Below are positions 31,064 through 43,139 of a DNA stretch of 64,000 bases, piece after piece (position 1 is the stretch's first letter; every line of letters starts with the position of its first letter). Position numbers and translations under genes: made by a program. The notes beneath the pieces were generated by a model. That model ran no database searches and was not told the origin of the DNA. It saw nothing but the letters and a program-made list of their open reading frames with translations. This DNA is from Thereva unica (lineage: Eukaryota > Arthropoda > Insecta > Diptera > Therevidae), in the NCBI GenBank assembly GCA_949987705.1, contig OX465281.1:256342542-256406541 (forward strand), given 5' to 3'.

Positions 31064-32265
31064 GCCTTGGTCTTGTATCACTTGAGATTTCGGTCGTTTT
31101 GTGTCGCTTTCTTGGAAGAAGCTCCACCAAAAATGAAAAAAAAAGTGATTTTCTTCCTCCCCCTCCGGGTGATTTATGTTCTTCCTAGAACTGATCGAAA
31201 TTTATGAACGATGAAAGGAGCAACATTTGCGGGAAAATTTGTAGCAGTGTTTATGTTCCTCAAGCCGAGATGAAAAATTGCTGAATTTTATGACATAAGT
31301 AAGATGGTGGATGGGGTAAGACGAGTGGGGTGGGGGCAGGGGAAGAATAATAATTTTTCTTCATGGTATTTTGCAGATTTTGTTTTATGGTTGTCAATAA
31401 TTTTGTAACATAAGTTCCGCGTCCTTCCTACTTTGTAAATTAATTACTCAAAAGTGTATGGAGACTTGTAATTGGTTGTTTTGCTTGAATTTAAATTGAT
31501 TAATGGCAGCTTTACGTCAGGGTTTAGCGGTAAAACTTTCATCAAGTGAAGGATGCTTGGTATGTAGATTTAAAGGAATTAGCGTCCTCACACGGGTGGT
31601 ATTTTGCTGGATACATAACAAGAAAAATGACACACGATCGTTCCGGGCATCTTCAATTAGACGACCTGGAGTACTTTTCATCCTTTGTTTTCTTGTGTGC
31701 TTGGCTGTCAGTGTCAACCAATGAGAAAGTCGAATTTTGTTACATGGGCTTTACTGCAGTGGTTTTTACACAAATCAGCGAATTAACCAACAGATCCAGT
31801 CCAATAAGACCATCATGTGTAGCCAATATCACCAAGGAGTCAGATCATGAGGTAATTCTCAAGTTTTATTATAGAGGGAGAACGTCCGTCATCGATTTGC
31901 TGCTCCGTCTCATGATTTTGTTATGATCCTATGAGTCTAAAATCACTCTAAAGGTCCGCATTCTTACCCAGCCGGCTCAATCTGACTGAAGGATGGGGAC
32001 TTGAGTCATCCGCTTGACAGGCCGTGGACTGCAGGTAACCAAATAATTCCCTATATACACACAGTTTAGTGGCCTCAACGAAAATTTCAGATTGAATAGA
32101 AGTTCAGATCTTCAGGCCAGGACTGACGATACATAAAGATTTTTGCCTGTTTCCCATTTGATGGCTGGAGAGTGTGTGGTGATACTTGATCTCAAGGCGG
32201 GAAAACTTCAGGTCATGGCCTGCCGGCGGCCTGTATGTGAATGAGCGGCCTTAAGTATATACATA
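31064..32265. other. Spacer DNA, no supported gene
   Basis: The 126-codon plus frame at 31546-31926 is open but has no recognisable domain, and other frames run across it in both strands. CGGCCTGTATGTGAATG at 32226-32242 resembles GGGCCTGTAAGTGAATG at 49359, a possible short dispersed repeat. Confidence 0.35.
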
Positions 32266-32269
32266 CTTA

Positions 32270-32819
32270 CGGCCCAAACAGTGACTTTCTCGTCGGCAGT
32301 GGTGTTTCGTGAATGATGTTCCCCAAAATTCTATAGTTTTGCTCATTGAAGTGAGCTTCGTCCGTCATTTTCTCGCAAAAATCACACTCGGCATCGATCA
32401 TTCTTGCGATGGCATTTCCATATTGCAAGCGACGCGGTTTGGCATCGATAATACAAATCGATAACACTCTCTCTTACCGCTTACTTTGCTGGAGCATCGC
32501 GAGCGCGGTGGAATGGGACTCTAACGAGAGGCTACTTACCCGAACTCAAAGAAATTGTTCACCAAGCTACAAATTGTGTTGTCTGAATGCGCTGGATTTC
32601 TGCTATATATTTTACGATAAGAACGCATAGTTTGCACAATTGAACAATGGTTTTCAATGTTAAGCGCTTCAATTTCAGCGCGTTCTTTCGGTATGTATTG
32701 ACTCATAGCTAAAATGGTACCAAATGACGTTTCAGAATCGTGTACATTTGCGGAAATCGGCTAAAAAATGTCACAGTTTTTCAATTTTGAAATACCGAAA
32801 GTCTAGATGGCGCACCCTA
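32270..32819 (-). pseudogene. Mariner-like transposase, N-terminal part with one TIR
   Basis: The terminal ATAGGGTGCGCCATCTAGAC (complement, ending near 32819 at a TA) looks like a mariner TIR. The minus strand then starts at ATG 32706 with MSQYIPKERAEIEALNIE and HSDNTICSLVNNFFEFG, a helix-turn-helix DNA-binding start. After frame breaks it continues with MTDEAHFNEQNYRILGN and TPLPTRKSLFGP. The DEAH block holds the second catalytic aspartate of Tc1/mariner transposases. The copy stops there, lacking the third catalytic residue and the other TIR, so it is truncated and inactive. Confidence 0.8.
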
Positions 32820-32920
32820 TATCTGTCCTTCATGATTTTTGTCACTGTCCGCTACTTGCTGTATTAGGGTATCGTTATTTAGAGCGGCTCTGTTTACTCC
32901 CCAAATTCTAACTAGAAAAA

Positions 32921-33105
32921 AGTCACAAGTCACAAGCTTTTGAGATTAGTGCTTATCATTGATAGTTTCGATGTTGTGATTATCAGCTGTTTTAGTGTTC
33001 TAAGCACCCGTTTGTGGATTGCCTAAATTGTGACTGCAAAATTACTATACCAAGCCTTAAGTTTAGACTCACCAAACACTTGTGATTGCGTTGTGACTTG
33101 TGACT
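32921..33105. mobile_element. Small MITE-like palindrome
   Basis: AGTCACAAGTCACAA at the left end faces TTGTGACTTGTGACT at the right end, with weaker internal pairing (CACTTGTGATTGCG). The unit is 185 bp with no coding sequence. No clear target duplication is visible, so the class is not assigned. Confidence 0.6.
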
Positions 33106-33740
33106 GCTTTTAGAATACGGGTTTAAAAGCAACAAATTTCTAGTCAGGCTGCTGAGCTGGTGCATGCCGTCTCTCTTACAAACAGAGATATAGAAAAAAA
33201 ATTGCAACACTTCGAAACGACAGCCGCAGTACTTGTTACCACAATGAAAGAAGAAGAAGACGCTTAACCAATGACTCGTCACAATTGGTTTTCATTCGAT
33301 GAGATTTTCTTTCACATCTTCTACAACTATTTTCGTTTTTTGTGTACAATGGACGTTTGCATTGCGTATATAGTTTGAACTTGGGTCACTGAGAAGCACA
33401 TCAACCCATATTTTCATGTGTTTACCTGGTAGTTACCGTGACAACCAGAGCTTCTTATAACAATTTTCTTACCATTGAAACCCTAATCCCCGTCTAGGCG
33501 CTTGGACCTGCCAGAAACCCTTTGGATAAATCATATTTCCCCCTCCCCTCCACTTATGAAATACATCAATTTCGCAATAGATTATGGTCGTTCACCCAGC
33601 TTGATATCATGCTGCCGCCTTTCATACCCAAGCAGCTTTCAATCAATTCCCGAAACCAAATTTGCAACTCTTCAACGTTTTTCATCCTCCTCTCAAATAC
33701 GGAAACATAATCTCGGTTTTCATGAGCAGACAAAAATCTT
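33106..33740. other. Spacer DNA, no gene seen
   Basis: A GAAGAAGAAGA run lies near 33248-33258. The plus frame at 33502-33846 lies largely antisense to the RT remnant that follows and has no motif. Confidence 0.4.
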
Positions 33741-34109
33741 CTACAAAAGGAGAACTCCCATCCGCCAACCGAGAAAATCCTCAGAACTGACTGCAGCAAA
33801 AAATTTGTATCCTTTCCTAGGAAGCATAGGAAGGAGGACTCCTTGAGGTTTTTCTATTGCTACAACAGGACTCCTTTTGGGAGGACGTCCGCCCTGAACG
33901 AGGAGGAATCGATAAACGGAGGTTAATATCTGCCTAAAGTCTGATTTGTTTGCCTTCGTGCAGAGAGCGTCTTGTGGGTCTCGGGAGTCGCCAAGAGGAC
34001 CTGCCCCCCACCACTTGACGATCTGGAGAAATTCATGTTCCGTTATTTCTTCAATAAAACTCAAGGATTTCTCATCGGAAGGGCTGCGAGTCGATGCCAC
34101 TCCTCGCAC
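33741..34109 (-). pseudogene. Non-LTR reverse transcriptase, N-terminal fragment
   Basis: The 122-codon minus frame contains EITEHEFLQIVKWWGAGPLG, followed by NKSDFRQILTSVYRFLLVQG and a KRSPVVAIEKPQ-like block. These correspond to the R1/I-type RT start: IT..E...IVK....GKAPGPDGIPN, then a helix before the FP..WK...LVLIPK block. The conserved APGPDGIP and WK positions are degraded, so this is a decayed piece although still open. I infer the family from the order of blocks. Confidence 0.52.
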
Positions 34110-35555
34110 TCGACGGCGTTGAATTCATCGCCCGACGATCTCATCGCCACCATTTCAGAGGTAAAGACTTCAATTAGGGATTTTTGTGTCAGGTGATTGT
34201 TTCATTTACGCTCAAATTATGCAAATGACAAACAGGCAATTACTCCGAGCACACCTCGCCTGCGGGATAAAAAGTGGGGAGGAGGGGAGAAGGTGAGGGG
34301 TGTTCCTGCGAAGGGGTTGCCCTGTGTATTTTTAAACTTTAATGAGCTCCCTCTTTCCAGTTTTCGTATAAATTGGAAGAGGCTCGAGAAACCACAAGCA
34401 ATCTCACACCTGCCTCCGCCCCGCCCGGCCCAGCACAGTCATTTCTGTATTAACTTACTTCTACCCTCGCGCTTCAGCGCGAACAGGAGATGCGGTGCGC
34501 GGCATGGGGGCTGTGAATGGCGTGCGTAGCGCCCATATTCTCGTAGGCATTTGAACGATGGCAGGGAGTGCGCTTAAAATTCATAATGCGTATCGAAAAA
34601 CCAATTACAAAATGATAAATTAATCACCCCTCTACACGCGAGGGTGATACTCTCTGCTCATTATGCCGGAATGTCGGGGAGGGATGATGACTGAAAAGAG
34701 CCCCTTTCCTTTGTAGAGAGACAGAGAATGGAGAACACACAATTCACGTGCTCGGAGCTAGGTTTAGGCATACTCTACGCGTGCACAGGACACAATGCTC
34801 CAGTAACGCGCGGGGCAGGACCGGGGTGGTTCACAAAACTTTGCAGTTCGCCTTAACCCCCGTTTCGGGTATGAATATGGAAATCGGATTTACACCCGCT
34901 TACATCACCGATCGCCCCTTCTTGGCCCGCCGGGAGTAGGGATGCGCTGCTGCCGTTGGGGTTGCTGATGCCTTCTCTGACATTCATTTTGGGAAATATG
35001 CCAGATCGGCTAAAATACGAAAACGTGACACGGGGCTAACGGGGGTGGCTAAGGGTAATATTTTCCATTTGAATGCGAACTGCGAGGTTGCAGTGAAGAG
35101 CTGATGCCGGAGTAAATAAACCAGACGAGCGGAAGGCTTAATTTGATGATGGGGGATCTGTTTGCACAATGACAGATTCAGTTGCGTCCTGCTTGATTAA
35201 GTACGAGGGTCCACAGGGCCCAGGGCTGCCTCCTGTCGGGCGTTTCTGATGTGGTTAAGGGTGGAGAACGGGGCGCGCATAGTAGAAAATCAATCAACTG
35301 TCTCTGGAATGAAAGTTATTCTTGCGGTAAATTTTTTATGCTCTCCTCTTTTAAAATGGGTTTTATTTTTGGGGAATTTTAATTATGTCGTTATCAAGCA
35401 GGGACAAGTGCTTTCACGGAATTTCCAAAGGGTAGTTTTGAGCAAGTGGAATGGGTGAGCAGTGGTTTTTGATGGATATAATTCTGGGTATGCGGTTTCG
35501 GGGTAGATAACTAATGCGATCAGCGTTGCTGTTTGGTAGGAAAATCAGCTCACCA
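34110..35555. other. Unique DNA, no supported gene
   Basis: GC-balanced DNA with AT-rich islands (AATGATAAATTAATCACC) and purine runs (34266-34300). Frames are short and overlapping. The appearance is that of nonrepetitive regulatory or intronic sequence. Nothing specific can be assigned. Confidence 0.35.
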
Positions 35556-35559
35556 CTCC

Positions 35560-36660
35560 TACTTAATATTCATTGTAGGCTTAATCCGTTTCACATTTGT
35601 GTATTCGGATGATTTGGTCATATGCAAGACGTACGGCCGCACAGTCGGAGTCAAACTAACACACTGAGTCAGTAACCCGAAAAGATTGTTTTGAGGACGT
35701 TTCACCCTATCTCATCCCAGATCCACTAACGTGTGGAGTCAATATCTCCAAACCCCAGAGGTCGATGGATCTCCATAATTGATAATAGAATTTTTAGAAA
35801 TTATTATACCACAACGCAGCAGCCACGCATCAACCTCGCAGCAAGCATGCAGCGAACCAGCAAAAAGAACTCGGCAACACTAATAAGCGACGCTAACTAA
35901 GAGCTGCAGGCTGCTCGTCGAGAGCTACGACAACAAACGAGCATTTATGAAACCCCAATTTGACCTTCTGCTCCGTCAACCAAAGTAAACTCGAGACTCA
36001 ACTCAAGGCATCAAGGAGTTAAAAACAAGGACTCGCGAATGCTTCACCGCCATAGAGAATCTGGAAATATCTGGATATGTGACCCCATATACGACAACTG
36101 CAGGTTCGCCTGCCGAACCTTTATTCCACAGAAAGATTCGGACATACTTCGACCAATTACACCCGTATACCATCTCTGTTCACAAGCAGTCCCAGAACGG
36201 AACGAGTTCGACACTAGTACGAAGCTGCAGCAGTGGAGATCGAGTATGGGTCCGGAGCTACGGAGTGAATGGTCCAAAGGTGAAGAACTGGCAAAGTTTT
36301 AATCCTATCGTACAGGGTCCAATTGGAATCAGGGCGATAGTAAAGCCGCATGTGGATCAAATACAACCGGTAACAGATGAATACGATGTTGATGTTCAGG
36401 ACGAGATGATACTTTGATCCTGCTTCGAAGCGATGTGACACAAGGTGACCGAAGTGACACAAGTCGGAACCATCCGGACAGACAAGGCGCTACCACGTAG
36501 GTCACCGCCAGCCTTTTAGCCAGCCTTTCAATTAGCCTTCTAAACATACTCCTAAGAAATATCGCCAATGTTACGGCAATCATCACCGGACTTTGGCTCA
36601 TAGGTGGCTGCGCTAAGTTGGGGATCTCACAAAACATACATTGGCGTAGCTGCGGGAAAA
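35560..36660 (+). mobile_element. Ty3/gypsy-type retroelement remnant
   Basis: The clearest part is an integrase C-terminus at 36050-36417. Upstream, 35595-35640 gives VYSDDLVICKT, which could be an RT YxDD remnant. 35805-35960 gives QPRINLAASMQRTSK and ELQAARRELRQQTS, which may be degraded gag. These upstream calls are weak and their order would need a rearrangement. No LTR pair was found. Confidence 0.45.
36050..36417 (+). pseudogene. Gypsy integrase C-terminal region (decayed)
   Basis: The plus frame reads TPYTTTAGSPAEPLFHRKIR and then GDRVWVRSYG, ending KPHVDQIQPVTDEYDV. Gypsy integrases show a T.HTTTG.SPAELLFGR.IRT block at the end of the catalytic core, then GD.VW.R.YG in the DNA-binding tail. 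Blocks and order fit. The catalytic DDE residues lie upstream and are missing. The listed open frame begins at a GTG and is not a true start. The protein would have joined element DNA to the host chromosome. Confidence 0.78.
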
Positions 36661-36908
36661 GAACGGGAGATGAACACTACCTGTGTAAACTCGTGGCTCT
36701 AACCAAAACTACGAAACTCACATTAGGCAGTCAAAAGATAAGCTCTTTCTAAGCCCGACAGAATCGCTTTAAACATCCCCAAAGGTCGATTAAACAACCT
36801 TTGGTACACGAATTTGTGCCATTAAAACGTCGCGTTAAAGCGTTAATTGGGCCTTCGGTCGCACTAGAGGCAGACCTACAGTAGTTATGATATGGGGAAC
36901 GGCACCAG

Positions 36909-37255
36909 TGACGTCGTCGGTTGTGAGCTCGGGTGTAAGCTTTCAGGACAAGAACCTGTGTGGTGAGCTGTGTGTGTGAGCGCCACCTGTGTGAAACTAG
37001 TTGAACTTCGCAGTGGTGGGTTTGTGTCTTGTCTGTGGTCTATCTAGTCTACTTAGTCTATCTAGTGGACGAGGAGAAGGAGGTTTGTCTGGCCTATTTC
37101 ATCTACATAATATACAGTTATATAGACTAGGCAGACTAAATAGACCAAGCACACCTCCTTCTTTTCTTTCACCAGATAGACCAAATAAATGACAACCAAG
37201 AAACATTAAACCACGAAGTTCAATTAGTTTCACGAAGATCACACCCGATGACGTC
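36909..37255. mobile_element. Foldback/MITE-like element B
   Basis: The left half (CACCAGTGACGTCGTCGG, GGGTGTAAGCTTTC, GTGTGAAACTAGTTGAACTT, GGTCTATCTAGTC) pairs with the reverse complement of the right half (ACCAGTGACGTCATCGGGTG, GTGAAACTAATTGAACTTCG, GGTCTATCTGGTG). The whole 347 bp can fold on itself with loops. Its ends share words with element A at 17880-18628. The many TCTA/TAGA words of the centre (CTATCTAGTC, TAGACTAGGCAGACTAAATAG) are also inverted. No coding sequence. Confidence 0.75.
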
Positions 37256-39955
37256 ACTGGTCACCTGTCCTTCGAAGGGGTGTTCACCAGAGCCGGAACA
37301 GTGGGGCATACTGATCAGCGACGTTCCAACTCTGCATTCTGTATGAGAAAGGTGGACAGCATTCTATCGAGAAGCTCCTGCCTAACCGTTGTGTGGTCTC
37401 TAAGCCGGCCTTAAAACCATCTTCTTCTTATCTTCCATTCCCCTCGACAAAGGTTTATATGTAGGTCAATAAGCTTGTGAGGAAAGATTGATCATGTCAG
37501 TAGAAACAACATAATCCTTGTTACAAAAAGCAAAGGGGAAGGTTACATGTGCTTCTTTAGACTCTTCCCAAGCTTAGTCCGCAATTCGCTTTATCACACG
37601 CTCTTTGACATAATGCAACCAATTTGCATCACCAAAGCTAAACTTAAGTCCAAATGACTTCGCAAATTGACCTCTCGTCATGGTTAACTCTCCGTCCGCT
37701 CTTTCCTCATAAATTCCCTCATTTTTTTGCCCGGTTGTCTCGCGTTTTATAATCCTCAACCCAAAGAACTTTCAGCGAAACATTTCCACATTCCTCGACT
37801 GGCAACAATCAAAATTTCTCCCGCTCGCCGCCGCTCAACTTCGTTTAATATCAATAAATTAATTGACTGTAAATCGTCCGCTTAATTAAAACCGGGAGCC
37901 TCCACATAATAATTCGCCCGAGGAGATAGAATTAAGAGATTAATTGTGAAAGCAGCAACTAGCCCCCCCCCAGGCGGCAGCACCAGCGCACATGCCCGCA
38001 GTCCGGACCTAGAATGACTATCATTTCACGGTTAGCTCGGAAGGTGGTTGCGAGCGCCCTAAACAAACAGCCCGGCCACCCCATCTATCGGTGCTTCCGC
38101 ATACTTAACAGCAGCCATTAGCTGGCCCGTCAGCGAACCGCTCTGGGCTGGAATAGAGCGTGAAGGCGACGTGTAGTTGATATAGCCTGGACAGACTTTA
38201 GTGTAGTCGCTGGCTGGCCGACGGGTTTGGCAGCGGTGTGTGCGGGTGCGGGTCGAGGGCAGATAATTTATTTCCTTTTGGCTTACACCCCGCCCGTTTG
38301 GCAGCTGACGTTGTGTTGTTGCTGTAATTACACCCTTTTAGCGTGGACCTTTCCCAGTCCCGCTCCTGTTGCCCTGGCCGCAATTCCCGTGGTAGTTGAC
38401 CACAAAATTTATTTATGCCGAAACACACACGTACGCACGCACACTGTCTCATAATAGCACGCCATCGAGGCTAATCTGGAGAAAAGGACTGCAGGTGGAG
38501 TGACCCGGGCCAAGGGGGGTGGTGGCTAATCAAGTTGTTGACATTCATCCGGTGCCCTTGTGCCCGCGCTCGTTAAATTAATTAGCTCGGACGTCATTAG
38601 GGTTATCTCTGCGGATCTCGGCTTATGTCATCCGCTTCGTTATCGTTCAGATCCGCACTTTGTCGTAAAATGGAAGCCCCAACAAAGATACTGCAAAGGC
38701 AGGCGACACGGCGAGGGGCCGGCGCAGGGCTGAAGGGATGTTTTCGTTGTGGAACTCACTTGAGATGCATGGAAATGTGTCCTGGCTGGGTTCGTGGTTA
38801 ATGTTTCGAGGACAAACTTTGTATAATGGAAAAGGAGTGGGTGTGACTATGGGGCTGGCATGGGGGTTTTAAGGACACTTCTCCCGCTGCTGCAGCACTC
38901 TCCCTTCGCCCAGGCTGCAACCAGCATCATCGCCAGCCATCCAAGTTGCAAGTTCACGACTTCAGCACAACTGTGCTTGTTGGCAAAGTAATTACGAGGT
39001 GCAGCGAAACCGTGCCTTTCTTTTATCCCTGAACTTTTCGTCCCAGAAGTCGAAGATTTCTGTTCCTTCCAAGGATCTCAGACAGATGCGACGGGGAAAA
39101 AGGATGTCACGAGAATACGACTCCTGTGGAGCTTAGGAGTTTTTCGGGCAGAGGATTGTGCAAGTTTTCAAGAGTGCTTAAGTGTGTACAATTAAGGCTT
39201 AAGAGGATTTTTATGCAGCCCTGTTTCTCTATTTATAAAATTGCTGGGGGGTGTAGGGAAATAATTTTGGGCGGGGACGGTTGTAAGGAAGAAGTCTGCC
39301 TAAAGATTATATCTCTAGGAAGGTCGCACCGAACACGGTGACCGAGGATCCCGCAACTGTTTTGTCCGTACACCATAAAAGTCCACTCTGTGGTAACTTA
39401 GAGAAAACCCAAAATAGCCTCACGAGTAGAATGTAGTAGGGGCACTACTCTCACTCTGAGCCTCACAGTTGTTCCGAGTCAGGTCCAAATTTTGCACTTG
39501 GTCGCCGTTGGTGGCCTCCACGCTGCTTCTCCTTACTGCTCAGGGGAGGGAACTCCACCTCTTACGTTTTCGTCTTGTTTTGTTCCCACGAATATTGCGG
39601 ACAGACGAATCCACTCTAGCAGAGCCACTTACCAAGTTAAGGCATTGTTACACACCGACCTTGCCCGGGCATTGGCGGTAGCCGTTTACGACCAGCCTCT
39701 TTAACCATTGGCTAACCATTCAGCTCTCAGCACGCTGCCTTGAAACCTTAGCTTTAAAGTGGCTCCCATAAAAGGGAATTTGAATGAGGATAAGGATGTA
39801 GTTTAAACACACCGAACGCTGTTGTTCCGTGTCTGGATTGTCTAACTCTTAGCGGTTTCTTCCTGTACCTTTGCCTTGCGGTGAGAAGGATGAGTCTGAC
39901 CATCTGAACTGAACTGACTGCTGAATCTGTTCAAGCAATATCAAGAAAAGGAGGG
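37256..39955. other. Mostly unique DNA, no supported gene
   Basis: 37.8-39.0 kb is GC-balanced unique sequence with homeodomain-like ATTAATT words and a C-rich run (AGCCCCCCCCCAGG). 39.36-39.96 kb looks like decayed transposon sequence, with open frames at 39469-39704, but no motif can be named. No RNA gene found. Confidence 0.35.
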
Positions 39956-39959
39956 AGGG

Positions 39960-40420
39960 GTGTAATGCAAGGCGAGGCAAAAGTAATGTCATAATTTTAA
40001 TTGGCTGCCATTTTGTTAGAGATGAAAGAAATTGGACTATCGGTCAAATGGCGATCTGCTGAGGTTGATATACATACGCCGATATATCTGGCGATCTGGC
40101 TGGCCACTTCAAATCGCCAAAACAGGAGATTACACGGCCCGAAATTGGCGTCTCAAAATCTCCATCGTTACCCTAACAATGCTCAAGATCCAATTCAGCA
40201 GCTCTCGAAAAAACTGTCTGTCACCAGCTATGGTTAAGGTCTTGCCGTCGACGTTCTCAAAAAAATAATAAGGGCCAATCACGTTTTCACTGCAAATGTT
40301 GCACCAAACAGTTACTTTAAGGGGAAGCAATGGCTCCTCGTGTAGATTCTCAGTGTCCCAGAAGCGCAAATTTTGTTCCTTAAGTGTGGCTATGTGCCCT
40401 TTTTTTATGTGACACACTAG
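39960..40420 (-). pseudogene. Mariner-like transposase, C-terminal half (broken)
   Basis: The 95-codon minus frame contains LKEQNLRFWDTENLHEEPLL, PLKVTVWCNICSENVIGPYY and FFENVDGKTLTIAGDRQFF. These are the strand blocks around the middle of the Tc1/mariner catalytic core, following the second aspartate. Past a stop, another frame gives KWPARSPDIS, the block with the third catalytic aspartate (PARSPDL.P.D). DEAHF itself is not preserved. It complements the N-terminal fragment at 32.3 kb in content, but the two are 7 kb apart and need not be one copy. Confidence 0.8.
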
Positions 40421-40424
40421 AGAC

Positions 40425-40515
40425 TTAGGGAAGGCCCCTTTGTACTGTCGACCATGTATTTATTTTGAAATGTCGAACAGCAGCTCTAGTCGGAAGATAG
40501 AGAGAGAAGTGAAGG
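40425..40515 (+). repeat. Second full copy of the dispersed repeat seen at 5445
   Basis: GGAAGGCCCCTTTGTACTGT, then CTCTAGTCGGAAGATAGAG and GAGAAGTG match the 5445-5555 copy in order. Confidence 0.6.
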
Positions 40516-40634
40516 AAAGAGTCTCATACCATACAAACCAAAAATATTCCCTCTATGAATTAATATGAAACAACGACCATTAGACCGTTCTGTCCGACGC
40601 TGATATGTATCTGAAAATTACATATCCGCAATAG

Positions 40635-40805
40635 AAAGTTCGCCTGGATGAAAGCTTTTCTAGCTAGGTCGAAAGCTTTTTCTGTAAGGAAAGGATCGTG
40701 TCTTCGCTGGGATAAAAGCTTTTTGAAAGACAAGGTTCGTACCTTCGCTAGGATGAAAGTTTTCTCTGTAAGGGAAAGTTCGTGTCTTCGCTAGGAAGAA
40801 TTTTG
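40635..40805. repeat. About 42-bp minisatellite, four degenerate units
   Basis: GTTCGTGTCTTCGCTAGGAT with GAAAGCTTTTTCTGTAAGG recurs. CGTGTCTTCGCT/CGTACCTTCGCT starts at 40697, 40738 and 40781, a period of 41-43 bp, with a more diverged first unit at about 40636-40680. Confidence 0.82.
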
Positions 40806-41184
40806 GTGGTGAGCGGAGGTGTGGTGTGGTGTTTGTCATGTTCGAATCTGTTCAAAATGAGTCATCGCGGTATTTCACTAAGCCTGAGTTTCAACGCATG
40901 AACGTAGCTGTTTCTGGGCATTTCATTGGGTAGTAGGTAGCTGTACTTCGGGCTTCGGGCCTGATTCGCGGGTATAAAACTTTTTTGCGTTGTGCTGCGC
41001 TCTCGGAGCACCATACCAACAAAATAGACCCGAAAGGTGGCGGTGTATCAATGCATGGTCTATTTGGTTGCGAGTAGCTCCATCAGGAGATATTCAGGTG
41101 GCTTTATGAATATTTTTACGCACAAATCTAGTACTTGCAACGACCACATTTTCACTTGATGCCATATCTATAGCAACACTCTTA

Positions 41185-41444
41185 GTACGTATACATGATA
41201 AGTTGAACTCAGGTTGAACCTGAGTCCAGCTATATGTAGATGTGAGTCGAGTTGAATTAGGGTCGACTGAACTCGATTCAGCTCTGCTACTTGGGTTGAG
41301 TCGAAATTATGCATATAGACGCGAGTTCAGTAGTTGAGTAGATGTATTTAGTTGATGATGCTCATCTCAGTTTGTGATTTGTGACGCCAGTCGAAAATTC
41401 AACTCAACCTCAACTCAACTATTCAACTCACCATGTATACGTAG
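41185..41444. mobile_element. 260-bp TA-flanked MITE with GAGTTGAA subterminal repeats
   Basis: The left end GTACGTATACATGATAAG and the right end (reverse complement) CTACGTATACATGGTGAG form TIRs. TA is present on both sides (41183-41184, 41445-41446). The interior holds many copies of GTTGA/TCAAC words (GAACTCAGGTTGAACCTGAG, TTCAACTCAACCTCAACTC) arranged in inverted pairs. There is no coding capacity. This is consistent with a non-autonomous Tc1/mariner-type element, and the reiterated words may be transposase-binding sites. Confidence 0.82.
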
Positions 41445-41446
41445 TA

Positions 41447-43130
41447 TCTATTGATGTAATATCGTCTGCTTTTGAGGGTTCCCAAACCACTTAAAATCAT
41501 GCACCTTAACATCCCTAAGCCAGTGTTGATCCCTGTTCAAACTTCAATTTTTGTTAGCTCAAAACAATTTTCACTTATGTTGACAAAATTTTATGTCGAT
41601 GTCCCAGAAAAAAGCGCAAGGAACAAGCAAACTACCGACAACATAATATCGTTCAACAAACACTTGAACACATCCTTGAAGTAGCCCCATGCAAGGAGTG
41701 GATTATCAACACATACAAGATATCCATAAGGACACTGCGACAGGAAAAAAAACGTTGAGAAAATTTACTGAAAAATCGGTGCAGGCGCAGAATCGTTGCA
41801 GCTGATATGTCATAGCCCCCAATAACTCCTGCAATCCCCCACATGTCAATAATATCCATTAAAAATCCCTTTAGGAGTCAATCAAATCAGGGCTTATCAA
41901 GCACACACATGGAAGCTTAAATCCTTCATAACCTGCACCAAAAAGCAAATAAAAATCCAGCTTCAACCTCCATTTATCCTAGCACAAAATTCCACTTAGG
42001 TCTGATGCTCTCAAGGTACTCTCGACCACAGCCACTAAACGATATTCGGGTTCCCTTATGGATATCAGTTACCTTCCCGTTCAAGGAAAGCCACGAATCC
42101 CAATTAAATATTCACAAAGGAAATCCTGTTATACAACATTATCCTGGATTAATTGAATTATGCCGACCTCAGCACCAGACCCCCTTCACAGATAGTCTCT
42201 CGTCCTGAAAAGCTTTGACCGATTTTCCTTCTATTAGTTGAGTCTATGCAGCGCTCAAGTGGTGCGATAATCATCTGGAAAGAGCTGTGTTTGTCAGCAC
42301 ATATCAGTGGCGGGAAATGTTAGGACGTTGCAGAGACAAGCACCGACTGGTTGACACAAGAAACGCCATTCGATTCTGAGATTTTCAGAGCACACGGAGG
42401 GGGGAGATCTTCTGGGTCCATCCTGTACCAATCGTAACTTGGCATGATTAGAAAACATAAAAAAGCTGCGTTTTAGTACTCCGCTTTTACACTGCTGCTT
42501 TTAACAGAAAAAAAGGAAGAAGAAAGGAGCAGGATCCTGCATTTAAGTGCTCCATAAAATCAACCCACTTGGGTCCTTAATTGTTTTATCGCCTTGGTAT
42601 TTGGAAAATTCAATTACGCGCAAAGCCCGGCAACAGCACAGCAACAAAAACGTGGAACGCGATAAAATCCAGCGAACTTCAAGGTAAGCACCTCCGCGGG
42701 TTTCGGTTAACTGTGATGCCCCAAACCCACAGCCGCTCATAGTCCCGAAGGAGCCGTTGTTGCTGGTGGAAAATAGATGAACTAGATAACGGCCCTGCTG
42801 GCCTAGTACACTGCCTCGCCTCGCCTATGCGACTACACAACGGACACGAACGCGTTTGTGGGGTGAAACTTTCCCGGATCGATCCGCAATCTTCTCTAGA
42901 TAATTAAAACGACATAAACCTGGCCCACACCTCGTTAGTCGGTGGTGGTCCCCCGTTCTATGTCACAACAGTAGCATCACCACCAGCAGCAGCAGTAGTA
43001 GCAGTAGTTGGTAGTACGTTCCGTTCCTACCCCGGTTGAAAGTGGTCCTCGGCTCCATTTCTGCGGAGATGAAATCACTCGAGAAGCGGAGAGAGATCCA
43101 AAAGGGGGGACGCGCGCGAGGATGCTCATA
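41447..43130. other. Spacer DNA, no supported gene
   Basis: AT-rich to 42.2 kb, then mixed. CAGCAGCAGCAGTAGTAGCAGTAG-type runs occur at 42975-43005. No open frame with a motif. Confidence 0.4.
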
Positions 43131-43139
43131 TCCTATTCA

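Noticed and set aside
31546..31926. 126-codon plus-strand frame
   Set aside because: No motif, competing frames on both strands, and no sign of being part of a known transposon.
32270..40420. One mariner element split into its N-terminal (32.3 kb) and C-terminal (40.2 kb) halves
   Set aside because: The two parts are 7 kb apart with unrelated transposons between, and their overlap region differs (LRFWDTENLHEEPLL against YRILGNIIHETPLP). They are more likely two separate copies or families.
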